A stretch of 64,000 nucleotides of DNA from Clostridia bacterium. Lineage in GTDB: Bacteria; Bacillota; Clostridia; Christensenellales; Aristaeellaceae. Below the pieces are notes generated by a model. The model worked only from the letters and a program-made list of their open reading frames with translations, ran no database searches and was not told the DNA's origin. Shown here piece by piece: positions 18,926-27,569 of this stretch (position 1 is the stretch's first letter; each line of letters begins with the position of its first letter). The translations under genes were made by a program, and so were the position numbers. The stretch covers positions 23,341-87,340 of the forward strand of contig JAFRQX010000027.1 in assembly GCA_017428385.1 (NCBI GenBank). Direction: 5' to 3'.

Positions 18926-19902
18926 TTAAGCTGTTTGGACGTTATCTGAGGAGCAAAGCCGGTACGATCCTGCTTTTCTTCATTTTTGCGGCCATTTTGG
19001 CCTTTTCTTTCTCCCTGTTTCACCTGCCGGTAGAGGCTGTACTCTATCCTGCCGCACTATGTGTGGTTCTTGGCCTCGCAGCGCTGGTGATCGGTTTCGT
19101 CCATACCCTGCGGATGCATAAGCTGATCTCTGCCATCCGTGAAATGGATTCATCTCTTCCGGAAGTCCGGAATGTGGAAGCCGCGGACTACAGGGAGATC
19201 GTTCGCCTGCTGCGGGAGCAGAACCGGGAAACCCAGACCCGTTCCGAAACCGAAATGAAAGCTATGATGGACTATTACACCCTCTGGGCCCATCAGATCA
19301 AAACCCCTATTGCTTCCATGCGCCTGCGCCTGCAGGAGGAGGATTCAGAACAGTCCCGTATCCTCTTGTCTGATTTAAGCCGCATCGAACGCTATGTCTC
19401 TATGGTGCTTACTTATCTGCGCCTGGAAGGCAGCAGCACGGATTATGTCATCCGCAAAACAAACCTGGACAGCATCCTGCGTCCTGTTTTCAAACAGTTT
19501 GCCGGGGAGTTTATCACCCGGAAGCTGAAGCTGGATTATACCCCGGCAAATGTCAATGTGCTCACGGATGAGAAGTGGCTCTCCTTTGTGGTGGAGCAGC
19601 TGCTTTCCAACGCCCTGAAATATACGCCGAAGGGTTCTGTCTCCGTTTACCTGGAGGCACCCGCGGTTCTGTGCATTCGTGACACCGGCATCGGCATATC
19701 ACCGGAGGATTTGCCCCGGGTATTTGAGCGCAGTTATACCGGTCTCACCGGTCGCGCGGACAAGCGTGCCAGCGGCCTGGGGCTCAGCCTTTGCAAACAG
19801 GTATGTGACAACCTTGGGCACGGCATATCCATCGAATCCGTACCGGATCAGGGTACGACTGTTCGGGTGGACCTGGGCACGCGGAAAATGAATTTTGAGT
19901 AA
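18922..19902 (+). CDS. Intramembrane-sensing histidine kinase, BceS-like
   Basis: The 326-residue kinase has two closely spaced TM helices (about 14-32 and 38-62) with almost no extracellular loop, the mark of intramembrane-sensing kinases that read the activity of a partner ABC transporter. His124 in LWAHQIKTPIASM is the phosphorylated residue. ATPase motifs are LSNALKYTPKG (N box), IRDTGIGISPEDLP (G1) and SGLGLSLCKQV (G2). It is translationally coupled to the regulator upstream. The ABC pair encoded just downstream is the expected sensor partner. Confidence 0.93.
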   Translation: MIKLFGRYLRSKAGTILLFFIFAAILAFSFSLFHLPVEAVLYPAALCVVLGLAALVIGFVHTLRMHKLISAIREMDSSLPEVRNVEAADYREIVRLLREQNRETQTRSETEMKAMMDYYTLWAHQIKTPIASMRLRLQEEDSEQSRILLSDLSRIERYVSMVLTYLRLEGSSTDYVIRKTNLDSILRPVFKQFAGEFITRKLKLDYTPANVNVLTDEKWLSFVVEQLLSNALKYTPKGSVSVYLEAPAVLCIRDTGIGISPEDLPRVFERSYTGLTGRADKRASGLGLSLCKQVCDNLGHGISIESVPDQGTTVRVDLGTRKMNFE

Positions 19903-19905
19903 ATG

Positions 19906-19919
19906 TGACAGTTTTGTTA
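19906..19919 (+). promoter_or_regulatory. Putative BceR-type operator
   Basis: TGACA-GTTT-TGTTA is an imperfect inverted repeat fitting a TNACA-N4-TGTNA pattern associated with BceR-like regulators. It sits between the kinase and transporter genes, about 95 bp before the ABC start. Role inferred. Confidence 0.45.
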
Positions 19920-19938
19920 GTTTTGACCTCCGATCTGT

Positions 19939-19966
19939 AAGCCGATTCGATGGAATGGATCGGCTT
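19939..19966 (+). promoter_or_regulatory. Hairpin between kinase and transporter genes
   Basis: AAGCCGAT and ATCGGCTT form a perfect 8-bp stem with a 12-nt loop, followed by TTCGCCTTTACAAT. It could be a weak terminator of the regulator-kinase transcript; TACAAT (19974-19979) just after may be a -10 element for the transporter genes. Confidence 0.4.
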
Positions 19967-20013
19967 TCGCCTTTACAATAGGGACGTAATCGAAATTAAG
20001 GAGGAACCCGCTA

Positions 20014-20778
20014 ATGAGTCTGCTTGAAGTCAAAAGTCTGAAAAAAGTATATAAAACACGGTTCGGCGGTCAATCTGTCGAAGCGCTGAAAAATGTTAAT
20101 TTCTCCGTGGAGGAAGGCGAATACGTCGCTATCATGGGTGAAAGCGGTTCCGGTAAAACCACCCTGCTGAATATCCTGGCTGCGCTGGACCAGGCCACCT
20201 CCGGTACCGTGCTGCTGGATGGAAAGGATTTCTCCAGGATTAAGGAGAATGAAGTCGCTTCCTTCCGCCGGGACAATCTTGGCTTTGTTTTTCAGGAATT
20301 CAACCTGCTGGACACCTTCACCCTGGAGGATAACATCTACCTGCCCCTGGTGCTGGCCGGCAAAGGCTATCAGGAAATGAAAGCCACCCTGATGCCTATC
20401 GCTGTGTCATTGGGAATTGAAAGCCTGCTCAAAAAGTATCCCTATGAAGTATCCGGCGGCCAGAAGCAGCGTGCGGCCGTTGCCCGTGCTCTCATCACCC
20501 AGCCCCGGATCATTCTCGCCGACGAACCCACCGGCGCTTTGGATTCCAAGTCTTCCGATGAACTGCTCAGCCTTTTCGCGGATGTCAACCGTATGGGCCA
20601 GACCATCCTCATGGTGACCCACTCAGCCCGTGCTGCCAGCCGTTCCGGCCGTGTGCTCTTCATCCGTGACGGTGAAGTGTTCCACCAGTTGTATCGCGGC
20701 GAAGAATCTGACGAACTGTTCTATCAGAAGATCGTTGACACGCTGACCCTGCTGGCCCAGGGAGGTGAGCGGGCGTGA
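20014..20778 (+). CDS. ABC transporter ATP-binding protein, BceA-like
   Basis: This 254-residue ATPase of the MacB/BceA type shows GESGSGKTT (Walker A), FQEFNLLDTFT (Q loop), VSGGQKQRAAVARAL (signature), ILADEPTGALDS (Walker B) and MVTHSARAAS (switch His). AGGAGG 9 nt upstream fixes the start. With the 10-helix permease it should detoxify cell-wall antibiotics such as bacitracin-like peptides and signal to the adjacent kinase. Its stop overlaps the GTG of the permease. Confidence 0.94.
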   Translation: MSLLEVKSLKKVYKTRFGGQSVEALKNVNFSVEEGEYVAIMGESGSGKTTLLNILAALDQATSGTVLLDGKDFSRIKENEVASFRRDNLGFVFQEFNLLDTFTLEDNIYLPLVLAGKGYQEMKATLMPIAVSLGIESLLKKYPYEVSGGQKQRAAVARALITQPRIILADEPTGALDSKSSDELLSLFADVNRMGQTILMVTHSARAASRSGRVLFIRDGEVFHQLYRGEESDELFYQKIVDTLTLLAQGGERA

Positions 20779-22832
20779 AGAAGTTCTTCTATCCCCGCCT
20801 GGCCTGGGACGGTCTGCGGAAAAACCGCCAGCTCTCCAGGCCCTACCTGCTGACCTGCATCTGCATGGTCGCCGTGTTCTATATTCTTTCCTTCCTGACC
20901 ACTCCCATAGCACTTTCTCTCGTACCGGTAGGTACCGCGATCGTTCGCGATATCATGAACCTGGGCCGGTATGTCATCCTGGCCTTCTCCCTGATCTTCC
21001 TGTATTACACATATTCGTTCCTGCTTCGCCGCCGTTCCCGTGAATTCGGTCTTTATAACGTACTCGGCATGGGCAAGCGGAACCTGGTCCGTATCATTAC
21101 CTGGGAGAACGTCATTACCTTTGCCATCGCCATGACATGCGGCCTGTTCCTGGGCATTCTCCTGTCCAAGCTGGCGGAGCTGGGACTGGTCAATCTGCTG
21201 GGAGGCACCATTGACTTCGTTTTCCGCGTTGATGCAACCGCAATCTGGCAAACCGTTCTGTACTACGCTCTCATCTTTGGCCTGCTCATGCTCTCCGCGG
21301 TCATCCGTACTGCCCGTGCCAATGCTGTTTCCCTGATGAAGACCGAGAATGCAGGTGAAAAGCCCCCGAAGGGCAACTGGCTGTTCGCGATCCTGGGAGT
21401 CCTCATTCTCGGCGGCGCTTACTATATCGCCCTCACCGTCCAAAACCCGGTTACCGCGATCCTGTTGTTCTTCATTGCTGTGCTGATGGTCATCCTGGCC
21501 ACCTATTTGCTGCTTGTCACCGGCAGTGTAAAGCTGTGCCGCGTCCTGCAGGTAAATAAAGGCTACTATTACAAGGCGAAGCATTTTGTCTCGGTTTCTT
21601 CCATGGCCTTTCGTATGAAACGAAACGGTGCCGGTCTGGCCTCCATCTGCATCATCGCTACGATGATCCTGGTCATGATTTCCACCACCACCTGTATGTG
21701 GTTTGGCGCAGAAGATTCACTCAGAAAAACCTATCCCCGTGAGATCAACTTTACCGCCAACCTGAACGATCCCCAAAAGCTGACGGACGATACGCCGGAC
21801 AAGGCCGCTTCCATGATTCTGAACGAGCTTCAGAAAAATGGTATTACCCCGAAGAATATCCAGGAGCAGCGGCTGATCGACCTGAGCGGTGTCCGGAAAG
21901 ACGGTTTTATCCAGTGCGATTATGAAACCGCAAGCATGGGAGCTGATTTCAATTCCCTGCTGGAGATCTACATGGTGCCTTCCGATTCCATTGAAACATC
22001 GGACAACAGTCTCCTGGATCTGGCCGCAGATGAGGTCGTGGTAATCACCGACGGCATGGATTATCCCGATGATACCCTGACCCTGGCCATGGGTGAAAAG
22101 ACCCGCAGCTGGAAAATCCGGCATTATGAACGGAAGGATACCAACGGGGACACTTCCCAAATGGGTTTTCCGACCATGACCGTCGCCGTATCCGACCTGG
22201 CCACTGCTGTCAAGGGTCTTGAAGACGCTGACGATGAAGGCCGCCTGAAGTACCAGTCTCAGTGGTGCTATGGCTTTGACACCGGCCTGTCTGATGCGGA
22301 GAATACGGACTTGCATATAACCCTGAGCCACAACGTCAGGCCAAACCTCAATGAACTCTTCACGGAAGATGCCACCAGATGGATATCTATAGATACCCGT
22401 GCTGAAGGTTCCGCCGATTTCTATGGCACATATGGCAGTCTTTTCTTCATTGGCATCCTTCTGAGCATCGTATTCGTCTTCGCTGCTGTGCTGATTATCT
22501 ACTACAAGCAGATCTCTGAAGGATACGAGGATGCCAAGCGCTTCGATATCATGCAGAAAGTTGGTATGACGAAGAAGGAAATCCGTTCCAGCATCAGCTC
22601 CCAGCTGCTGACGGTCTTCGCCCTTCCGCTGGCTTTCGCCGGTCTGCACCTGATCTTTGCCTTCCCGATGATCCGGAAGATGCTTGCGCTCCTGCATCTG
22701 ACCAATGTCACACTCTTCATGAGCACCACCATTATCAGCTTCGTAGTCTTTGCCCTCTTCTACGGCATCGTCTACGTCCTGACTTCCGGTATCTATTACC
22801 GCATTGTCAGCGGCAGCAGTCAGAACGACTGA
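20775..22832 (+). CDS. FtsX-type ABC permease, BceB-like
   Basis: The 685-residue permease starts at GTG within GTGA, overlapping the ATPase stop, with GGAGGTGAG ahead. It shows the BceB plan: one TM helix, a group of TM helices to about residue 300, a large extracellular domain of about 210 residues (about 315-545) and three final TM helices. FGLYNVLGMGKRNL and MQKVGMTKKEI are the FtsX coupling segments. The large extracellular domain is the expected peptide-binding part. A strong terminator follows. Confidence 0.93.
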   Translation: MKKFFYPRLAWDGLRKNRQLSRPYLLTCICMVAVFYILSFLTTPIALSLVPVGTAIVRDIMNLGRYVILAFSLIFLYYTYSFLLRRRSREFGLYNVLGMGKRNLVRIITWENVITFAIAMTCGLFLGILLSKLAELGLVNLLGGTIDFVFRVDATAIWQTVLYYALIFGLLMLSAVIRTARANAVSLMKTENAGEKPPKGNWLFAILGVLILGGAYYIALTVQNPVTAILLFFIAVLMVILATYLLLVTGSVKLCRVLQVNKGYYYKAKHFVSVSSMAFRMKRNGAGLASICIIATMILVMISTTTCMWFGAEDSLRKTYPREINFTANLNDPQKLTDDTPDKAASMILNELQKNGITPKNIQEQRLIDLSGVRKDGFIQCDYETASMGADFNSLLEIYMVPSDSIETSDNSLLDLAADEVVVITDGMDYPDDTLTLAMGEKTRSWKIRHYERKDTNGDTSQMGFPTMTVAVSDLATAVKGLEDADDEGRLKYQSQWCYGFDTGLSDAENTDLHITLSHNVRPNLNELFTEDATRWISIDTRAEGSADFYGTYGSLFFIGILLSIVFVFAAVLIIYYKQISEGYEDAKRFDIMQKVGMTKKEIRSSISSQLLTVFALPLAFAGLHLIFAFPMIRKMLALLHLTNVTLFMSTTIISFVVFALFYGIVYVLTSGIYYRIVSGSSQND

Positions 22833-22860
22833 TACGTCTGTGAATTCATAACACAATTCA

Positions 22861-22889
22861 AAAACCGCTTCATCCGGAAGCGGTTTTTT
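22861..22889 (+). terminator. Rho-independent terminator of the Bce-like operon
   Basis: AACCGCTTC-ATCC-GGAAGCGGTT, with one mismatch-free 9-bp arm, runs into TTTTTT about 30 bp after the permease stop. Confidence 0.9.
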
Positions 22890-22994
22890 CACCATTTTAA
22901 GTCTTATGTTTTCATTTTCTCCCATGTGTTATAATACAGATATATCCCATCCTCATTTCTTCGTCTATACTGCAGTTCAGGGAGGTCTTGCTTC

Positions 22995-25319
22995 ATGATA
23001 CGCAAGCTGCTTTCTCTTCTCCTCTGCGTTGCGTTCCTCTTCAGTATTGCTTTTGCTGAGGAATCATCCGTCTCAGCCGCGCCCGGCGCTTACACTGATG
23101 TCGCGATTCTCTCCACAACGGATATGCACGGCAAGTGCTGGAATACCAATATTCTCACCGGTGCTGCCGAAAGCAACAATATGCTCCGTGTCTCCACCGC
23201 CGTAAAGCAAATCCGGGAGCAGTACGGACCGGAAAACGTCCTGCTGATCGACAACGGCGACCTTTTCCAGGGTACTCCTGTCTCCCAGGTTCAGCTGCTC
23301 ATGCGCGCCTCCGGAGAATCCACAGACCAGCCTGCCATGGCCGTATGCCTGAAGGAAATCGGCTATGACGCTTTTGTTCTGGGCAACCATGAATTCAACT
23401 ATGCCTGGGATATCATGAGCGACACCTACCGCTGGCTGGAAGAGAACGGAGTCCCCGTCCTAGCGGCGAACGCCTGTTATGACGGAAGTAATCCCGCCCA
23501 TGAAGCCGGTGAAAACGTCTTTACGCCCTACGTTATCAAAACAATTATGGTAAACGGACATGAGCACAAAATCGGCATTCTTGGCTTTGAAAACGTAGAT
23601 ATCACCCGATGGGATCTGCCCGTCAACTATCCCGGCATTCGTTTTGTCCATCCAGGAAATGACGAGTTCTCCAACGCCCGGGAAGTGGAGCTTTACCTTC
23701 CCCGCATGAAGGAAGAAGGCTGTGAGTTCATCATCGTCTCCTATCACGGCGGTATCGGGGATACGGATATCAGCCTTTTCTTCGGTGCCAATACTGAAAG
23801 TCAGGGAATGCGGATGATCGTGGAAACAGAAGGCATTGATTTCCTGATTGCCGGTCATGACCACTCCACCGGTTATTCCAACACCTTCATCCCCAATGCC
23901 GCCGGGAAAGAAATACCTGTAGTCAACGGCGGCGGCCAGGATCTGACAAAGACCGTTTTCCGCTTTTCCGAGGATGAAAACGGCGTCCTGCAGTGGCAGA
24001 TGCTCTCTTCCGAAAACCTGCAGCTTCATTCCTTCGGATCAGATCCGGTTCTGGAGGATATCGTCCGGCCTTACGCGGAGATTGCCGAAGCCGATGTGGA
24101 GGCCCCCGTCGGCATTGCGGGCGGCTACTGGGACAAAAGCAGCGAATTCTACACAAAGCAAACGGATTCCATGGATCTGGTCAGCGCCGCCATGATGGAT
24201 GGTGGCACTGAAGCCATGCGTCTGAAATATGGCGAATCGGGGCTGGCATCCCTGAAAGCCGCCACCGGGCTGGATCACCTGGATGTGGATATGGCCATGA
24301 CTTCAGTCACCAGCACCGGTTTTACCATCTGGCCCGGGAACATCAGCATGAAGGATATCTACCGTCTGTACCGTTATGCCAACAACCTGTTGGTCCTGCC
24401 CATGTATGGCCGGGATATCCTGTCTATCATGGAGGAGAACGCTAAGAACCGCCTGACCGTGCGGGTCATGAACGGGAATGCGTACTTCCATACTTTAGGA
24501 GATCAGTTTACCAATACTCTTTTTGGCGGACTCAATTTTGTGATTGATATGTCAAAGCCGGAAGGCCATCGCATCGGCATTAAGGATTTCGCCAATGGCA
24601 GAACCTTTGATCTGGATGCCCTGTATCTTGTTGCCGTGAATAACTATCTCCTGGGCAACGAGCGATGCGGCCTTCGCGCTTTCAGTGCGGATGATGCTCT
24701 CTGGTCCCAGCTGGAGGACGGCGGCAGCATGACGATCCAGGACTCCATTGCGGCCTACATCCGCAAGGAAACAGAAGAAAAAGGCGCCCTGACGCCGGAC
24801 GCCTTTACCTGGTACTGGAAGATCGTCTATTCCGCGGATCCCGCCGCGCTCCCCGCCTACGAAGGAACAAAGGTTGCTTCTCTGGCGCAGAAGCCCGAGG
24901 ACGGCCATACTTATGTCCTGTACAACGAATCCCAGGGCTGTGCGCTCACTGCCCGTGAATCCAACGGTGGCCTGGATGATACAAAGATCAATGCCTATGG
25001 AGAGTTCCTCGTGGATACCCTGCCGGAAAACGCGTTGCTGCTTACCGCTCATATAGACGCGGAAGGCCGTATCTCACTCTCCGATGCGGAAGGCCGGTAT
25101 CTTTCCTGCGCTTCCGGCGGCGGACTGAAGCTGACCGAAGGGCCGGCGGAAGATGACCTGAGCCTATGGCGGCTGGAAGAAGCCTATGGCGGCTGGATCA
25201 TCGTCAACGTCGGTGCCCGTAACACCCAGGCGCTGGAGTTCTATTCCGACCGCTTCACCACCTACGTCCAGGGCACTTCAGGACTGTATATTTTCAATTT
25301 CTACGAACCCGTCAGTTGA
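22995..25319 (+). CDS. Secreted 5'-nucleotidase / 2',3'-cyclic phosphodiesterase family protein
   Basis: The 774-residue protein has a signal peptide (MIRKLLSLLLCVAFLFSIAFA). A calcineurin-like metallophosphatase domain follows (about 30-370: STTDMHGK, LLIDNGDLFQG, VLGNHEFNYAW, VSYHGGIGD, IAGHDHSTGY). Next comes a 5'-nucleotidase C-terminal domain (about 380-620). It should release nucleosides or phosphate outside the cell. The last 140 residues or so (DGHTYVLYNESQGCALTA onward) are an extra beta-rich domain I cannot name. GGAGG precedes the ATG. It converges on, and overlaps by 8 nt, the kinase gene on the other strand. Confidence 0.92.
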   Translation: MIRKLLSLLLCVAFLFSIAFAEESSVSAAPGAYTDVAILSTTDMHGKCWNTNILTGAAESNNMLRVSTAVKQIREQYGPENVLLIDNGDLFQGTPVSQVQLLMRASGESTDQPAMAVCLKEIGYDAFVLGNHEFNYAWDIMSDTYRWLEENGVPVLAANACYDGSNPAHEAGENVFTPYVIKTIMVNGHEHKIGILGFENVDITRWDLPVNYPGIRFVHPGNDEFSNAREVELYLPRMKEEGCEFIIVSYHGGIGDTDISLFFGANTESQGMRMIVETEGIDFLIAGHDHSTGYSNTFIPNAAGKEIPVVNGGGQDLTKTVFRFSEDENGVLQWQMLSSENLQLHSFGSDPVLEDIVRPYAEIAEADVEAPVGIAGGYWDKSSEFYTKQTDSMDLVSAAMMDGGTEAMRLKYGESGLASLKAATGLDHLDVDMAMTSVTSTGFTIWPGNISMKDIYRLYRYANNLLVLPMYGRDILSIMEENAKNRLTVRVMNGNAYFHTLGDQFTNTLFGGLNFVIDMSKPEGHRIGIKDFANGRTFDLDALYLVAVNNYLLGNERCGLRAFSADDALWSQLEDGGSMTIQDSIAAYIRKETEEKGALTPDAFTWYWKIVYSADPAALPAYEGTKVASLAQKPEDGHTYVLYNESQGCALTARESNGGLDDTKINAYGEFLVDTLPENALLLTAHIDAEGRISLSDAEGRYLSCASGGGLKLTEGPAEDDLSLWRLEEAYGGWIIVNVGARNTQALEFYSDRFTTYVQGTSGLYIFNFYEPVS

Positions 25320-26208
25320 GCAGTTTCTTAGCGATATCGCAAGCCCGGCTGTAATACAGGTTAAATTCCGCCTCACGCGGCACAGTCGGATCAGTTAAAT
25401 ATCTTTTCAGGATAATAACCATTTCGTCCATCAGCACCATCTGAATATCCCGGTCAAAGGTACTCCTGTCCGGCTTTACATGCAGGTTTTCATAGATTGT
25501 ATCCATGAAAACCTGCTTTTGTCTGTCCGTCATACGGTAAGTGTATTCGTCGCTTTCTCCGGCGTGCGCCATAAACCGGGCAATATCTATCGCATAAGGC
25601 AGAAAACCGCCAAATTCCCAGTCAATGATATAGACCCGATCTCCATTGTATATGCAGTTGATTGGCAGGAAATCGCCGTTCTCCATGGTCAAAGGCATAT
25701 TCTTTAGTCTGGCCAGGTATACAGCGTATGCCTCCTTCAGCAGCGGTTCATTCTGCAGGAATTCTGCTCTCTCTTTCCGACGGACAAGCAGCTTATCTGC
25801 CTCTGTACGGTCATACTCCTTGTTCAATGAGAACGCATTCATAATCTCCGCAACAGATCTTCCCACCGCTGCTGCCGTCTCATCCGTAACTTCCTTCAGG
25901 TCATCTCCCGGAATAAACTCTGACAACATGAATCCTTCGGAAAAACCAATCACCCGTGGAACAGGAGTCCCTTCCGGAAACGTCTGATAAATCTCTTTCT
26001 CACATTCATAAGCTTCCGGGGCTTCATCATACAGTTTCAGAATCGCTGCCCCGCCTGGATACACAATCTTAAAAACGTCATACCGCTTATGGACATCCGC
26101 GAAATCATCGCAGAAACGATATGCCTCAAATTCGCTGATCCCCGCCAGCTTCTCCAGCACCGGCTTCAGCGCTCCCACATCTTCCATTTTTTCAAGATAA
26201 ATACCCAT
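25312..26208 (-). CDS. Aminoglycoside phosphotransferase (APH)-fold kinase
   Basis: The 298-residue protein has a protein-kinase-like APH fold. AAILKLYDE holds the ATP-binding Lys, MLSEFIPGDDL is the hinge, ENGDFLPINCIYN takes the place of the catalytic HGDxxxxN loop (His replaced by Asn, Asp and Asn kept), and VYIIDWEFGG is the metal-binding segment. Substrates of this family include aminoglycosides, choline, and sugars; none can be assigned. It need not be a resistance gene. The 3' end overlaps the convergent nucleotidase gene. Confidence 0.82.
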   Translation of the reverse strand: MGIYLEKMEDVGALKPVLEKLAGISEFEAYRFCDDFADVHKRYDVFKIVYPGGAAILKLYDEAPEAYECEKEIYQTFPEGTPVPRVIGFSEGFMLSEFIPGDDLKEVTDETAAAVGRSVAEIMNAFSLNKEYDRTEADKLLVRRKERAEFLQNEPLLKEAYAVYLARLKNMPLTMENGDFLPINCIYNGDRVYIIDWEFGGFLPYAIDIARFMAHAGESDEYTYRMTDRQKQVFMDTIYENLHVKPDRSTFDRDIQMVLMDEMVIILKRYLTDPTVPREAEFNLYYSRACDIAKKLLN

Positions 26209-26235
26209 TCATTATTCCTCTCTGTTCATAAACCC

Positions 26236-26525
26236 ATACAATTCATCACGCCCAAAGGGCACATATTAGGAAAGATTCCACCTTTCCTTGTGAAATGTCA
26301 TCCTGGGGTTCGAAACGCCCGGATAAAGAGCCAGTGGCTCTTTATCAGTGTAGAACGGGGCAAACCACCTGCAACCGCCAGTGGCGGATGCTTTGCAGGC
26401 GGTGAGGTCAACTGAAACGAGCGATCTGTCCGGGAGACAGTCGCGACGATTGAAGTTGCGGGTATCAGCCCCGTGGCAGCGTAGCGGAGGGGTACGAAGG
26501 GAGCACAGCTGAAGGATCTGGTTTT
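26236..26525. repeat. Long structured intergenic repeat bounded by TGTCATCCTG and GAAGGATCT
   Basis: Most of the 436-bp gap between the APH-fold and EamA genes is dense in hairpins and has no ORF with a ribosome site. Examples are GCCC-AAA-GGGC, GGAAAG..CTTTCC, GATAAAGAGCC-AGT-GGCTCTTTATC, CCGCC-AGT-GGCGG, CACCTGCA..GCAGGCGGTG and CTGTC-CGGGA-GACAG. The outer edges resemble the TGTCATCCTGAG...GAAGGATCT intergenic repeat, here with an internal expansion. It could be a non-coding RNA or a repeat mosaic. Confidence 0.5.
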
Positions 26526-26530
26526 AAGTC

Positions 26531-26645
26531 ATTGAGCAGTTGTCCAAATCTATTCTATAATTTGGGTAACGACTGCCATGCTACAGCCGTCCATTTCTGC
26601 GAGTCTATGACGATGCAGAAATGGAATACGGCGATCGCAAAGTAT
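26531..26645. repeat. Two-hairpin repeat element, copy A
   Basis: A 115-bp element beginning ATTGAGCAGTTGTCC and ending ATACGGCGATCGCAAAGTAT occurs again at 34858. Hairpin 1: CAGTTGT-CCAAAT pairs with ATTTGG-GTA-ACGACTG. Hairpin 2: GCCGT-CCATTTCTGC pairs with GCAGAAATGG-AATACGGC. It ends at the 3' edge of the EamA gene. See copy B for compensatory differences. Confidence 0.75.
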
Positions 26646-27532
26646 CAGTTTTCCTTCACTCTTTTTTCTGCAAATACAGCAGAAAAAAGAATCATAATCG
26701 CCCCTACGATTCCCGCAGCGCTCAGCGGCTCCCTGAGCACCAGTGCAGACAGCAGCAGGGCAGTCACCGGATCAATATAGCTTAGCATAGCGATGGACTG
26801 TGCTTTCAGTCCGTCCATACTTCCAAAGTACAGTACATAAGCAAATCCCGTGTGTACGATCCCTACGATTACCAGCAGGGCGATCGTCCCGGCGCTGAAC
26901 TCAGTTTTTCCGAATCCGTCCGTCAGCAGCATATACGGAACCATTACCAAACCGGCGCACAACAGCTGGATTGTGGTCTTCCGGTACGCGTCCACCCCGG
27001 TAATCTTCTTGTTCATAATAATCACGGAAGCATAGCACGCCGCCGCACCAAGTCCCAGCAGCACACCCTTCAGGTTTCCTGTTCCGGCTCCCCCGCTTTC
27101 GATCACACCGGAAACAAGTACCATACCGATCACCGCTATTACGGCACAAATTGCTTTTCTTTTCGTCAGTCTTTCCCGGAACAGCAGCGGTGAAACCAGC
27201 ATCACAATCGTGGGTTGCATATAGTAGCACAGCGTAGCCACTGCGACAGTCGTATGATTGTATGCCTCAAACAGCAGCATCCAGTTGATGCCGATCACAG
27301 CACCGGAAACTGCCAGCCAGATCATTGCCTGCTGCGGCAGCTTCTCACCGGTGTCTTTCTTCCTGATCCGGGTAAAAACCAACAGGAGCAGTCCGCCGAG
27401 GATCCCCCGAATAAAGGCCAGGAATGCCGAAGAGCAGGGAATGTACCGTCTGAAAAGGCCGATCGTTCCAAAAATGAGCATGGACGCAACGATCATGATG
27501 ACTGATCGGCGATCGTTTGTTTTGTTCTCCAT
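26645..27532 (-). CDS. EamA-family (DMT superfamily) transporter
   Basis: The roughly 295-residue membrane protein has ten hydrophobic helices in two EamA halves, with RGILGGLLLLVFTRIRK in the first and LSYIDPVTALLLSALVLREPLS in the second, as typical for drug/metabolite transporters. Export of an amino acid, nucleoside or other metabolite is likely but not assignable. ATGs at 27538 and 27532 follow GGGGTG; 27532 (MENKTN) is chosen. The two-hairpin repeat copy A begins at its stop codon. Confidence 0.9.
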   Translation of the reverse strand: MENKTNDRRSVIMIVASMLIFGTIGLFRRYIPCSSAFLAFIRGILGGLLLLVFTRIRKKDTGEKLPQQAMIWLAVSGAVIGINWMLLFEAYNHTTVAVATLCYYMQPTIVMLVSPLLFRERLTKRKAICAVIAVIGMVLVSGVIESGGAGTGNLKGVLLGLGAAACYASVIIMNKKITGVDAYRKTTIQLLCAGLVMVPYMLLTDGFGKTEFSAGTIALLVIVGIVHTGFAYVLYFGSMDGLKAQSIAMLSYIDPVTALLLSALVLREPLSAAGIVGAIMILFSAVFAEKRVKEN

Positions 27533-27569
27533 TGTCATCACCCCGCTGCGTCCAGTGTGTTGTTATGTG

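Noticed and set aside
25312..26208. Calling this an aminoglycoside resistance gene
   Set aside because: The APH fold is shared with many metabolic kinases, the catalytic His is replaced by Asn, and no resistance context is present.
26300..26325. GGGGTTCGAAACGCCC looks like a tRNA T-arm
   Set aside because: The flanks do not pair as a T-stem and no acceptor or anticodon arms fit around it; it sits inside a repeat.
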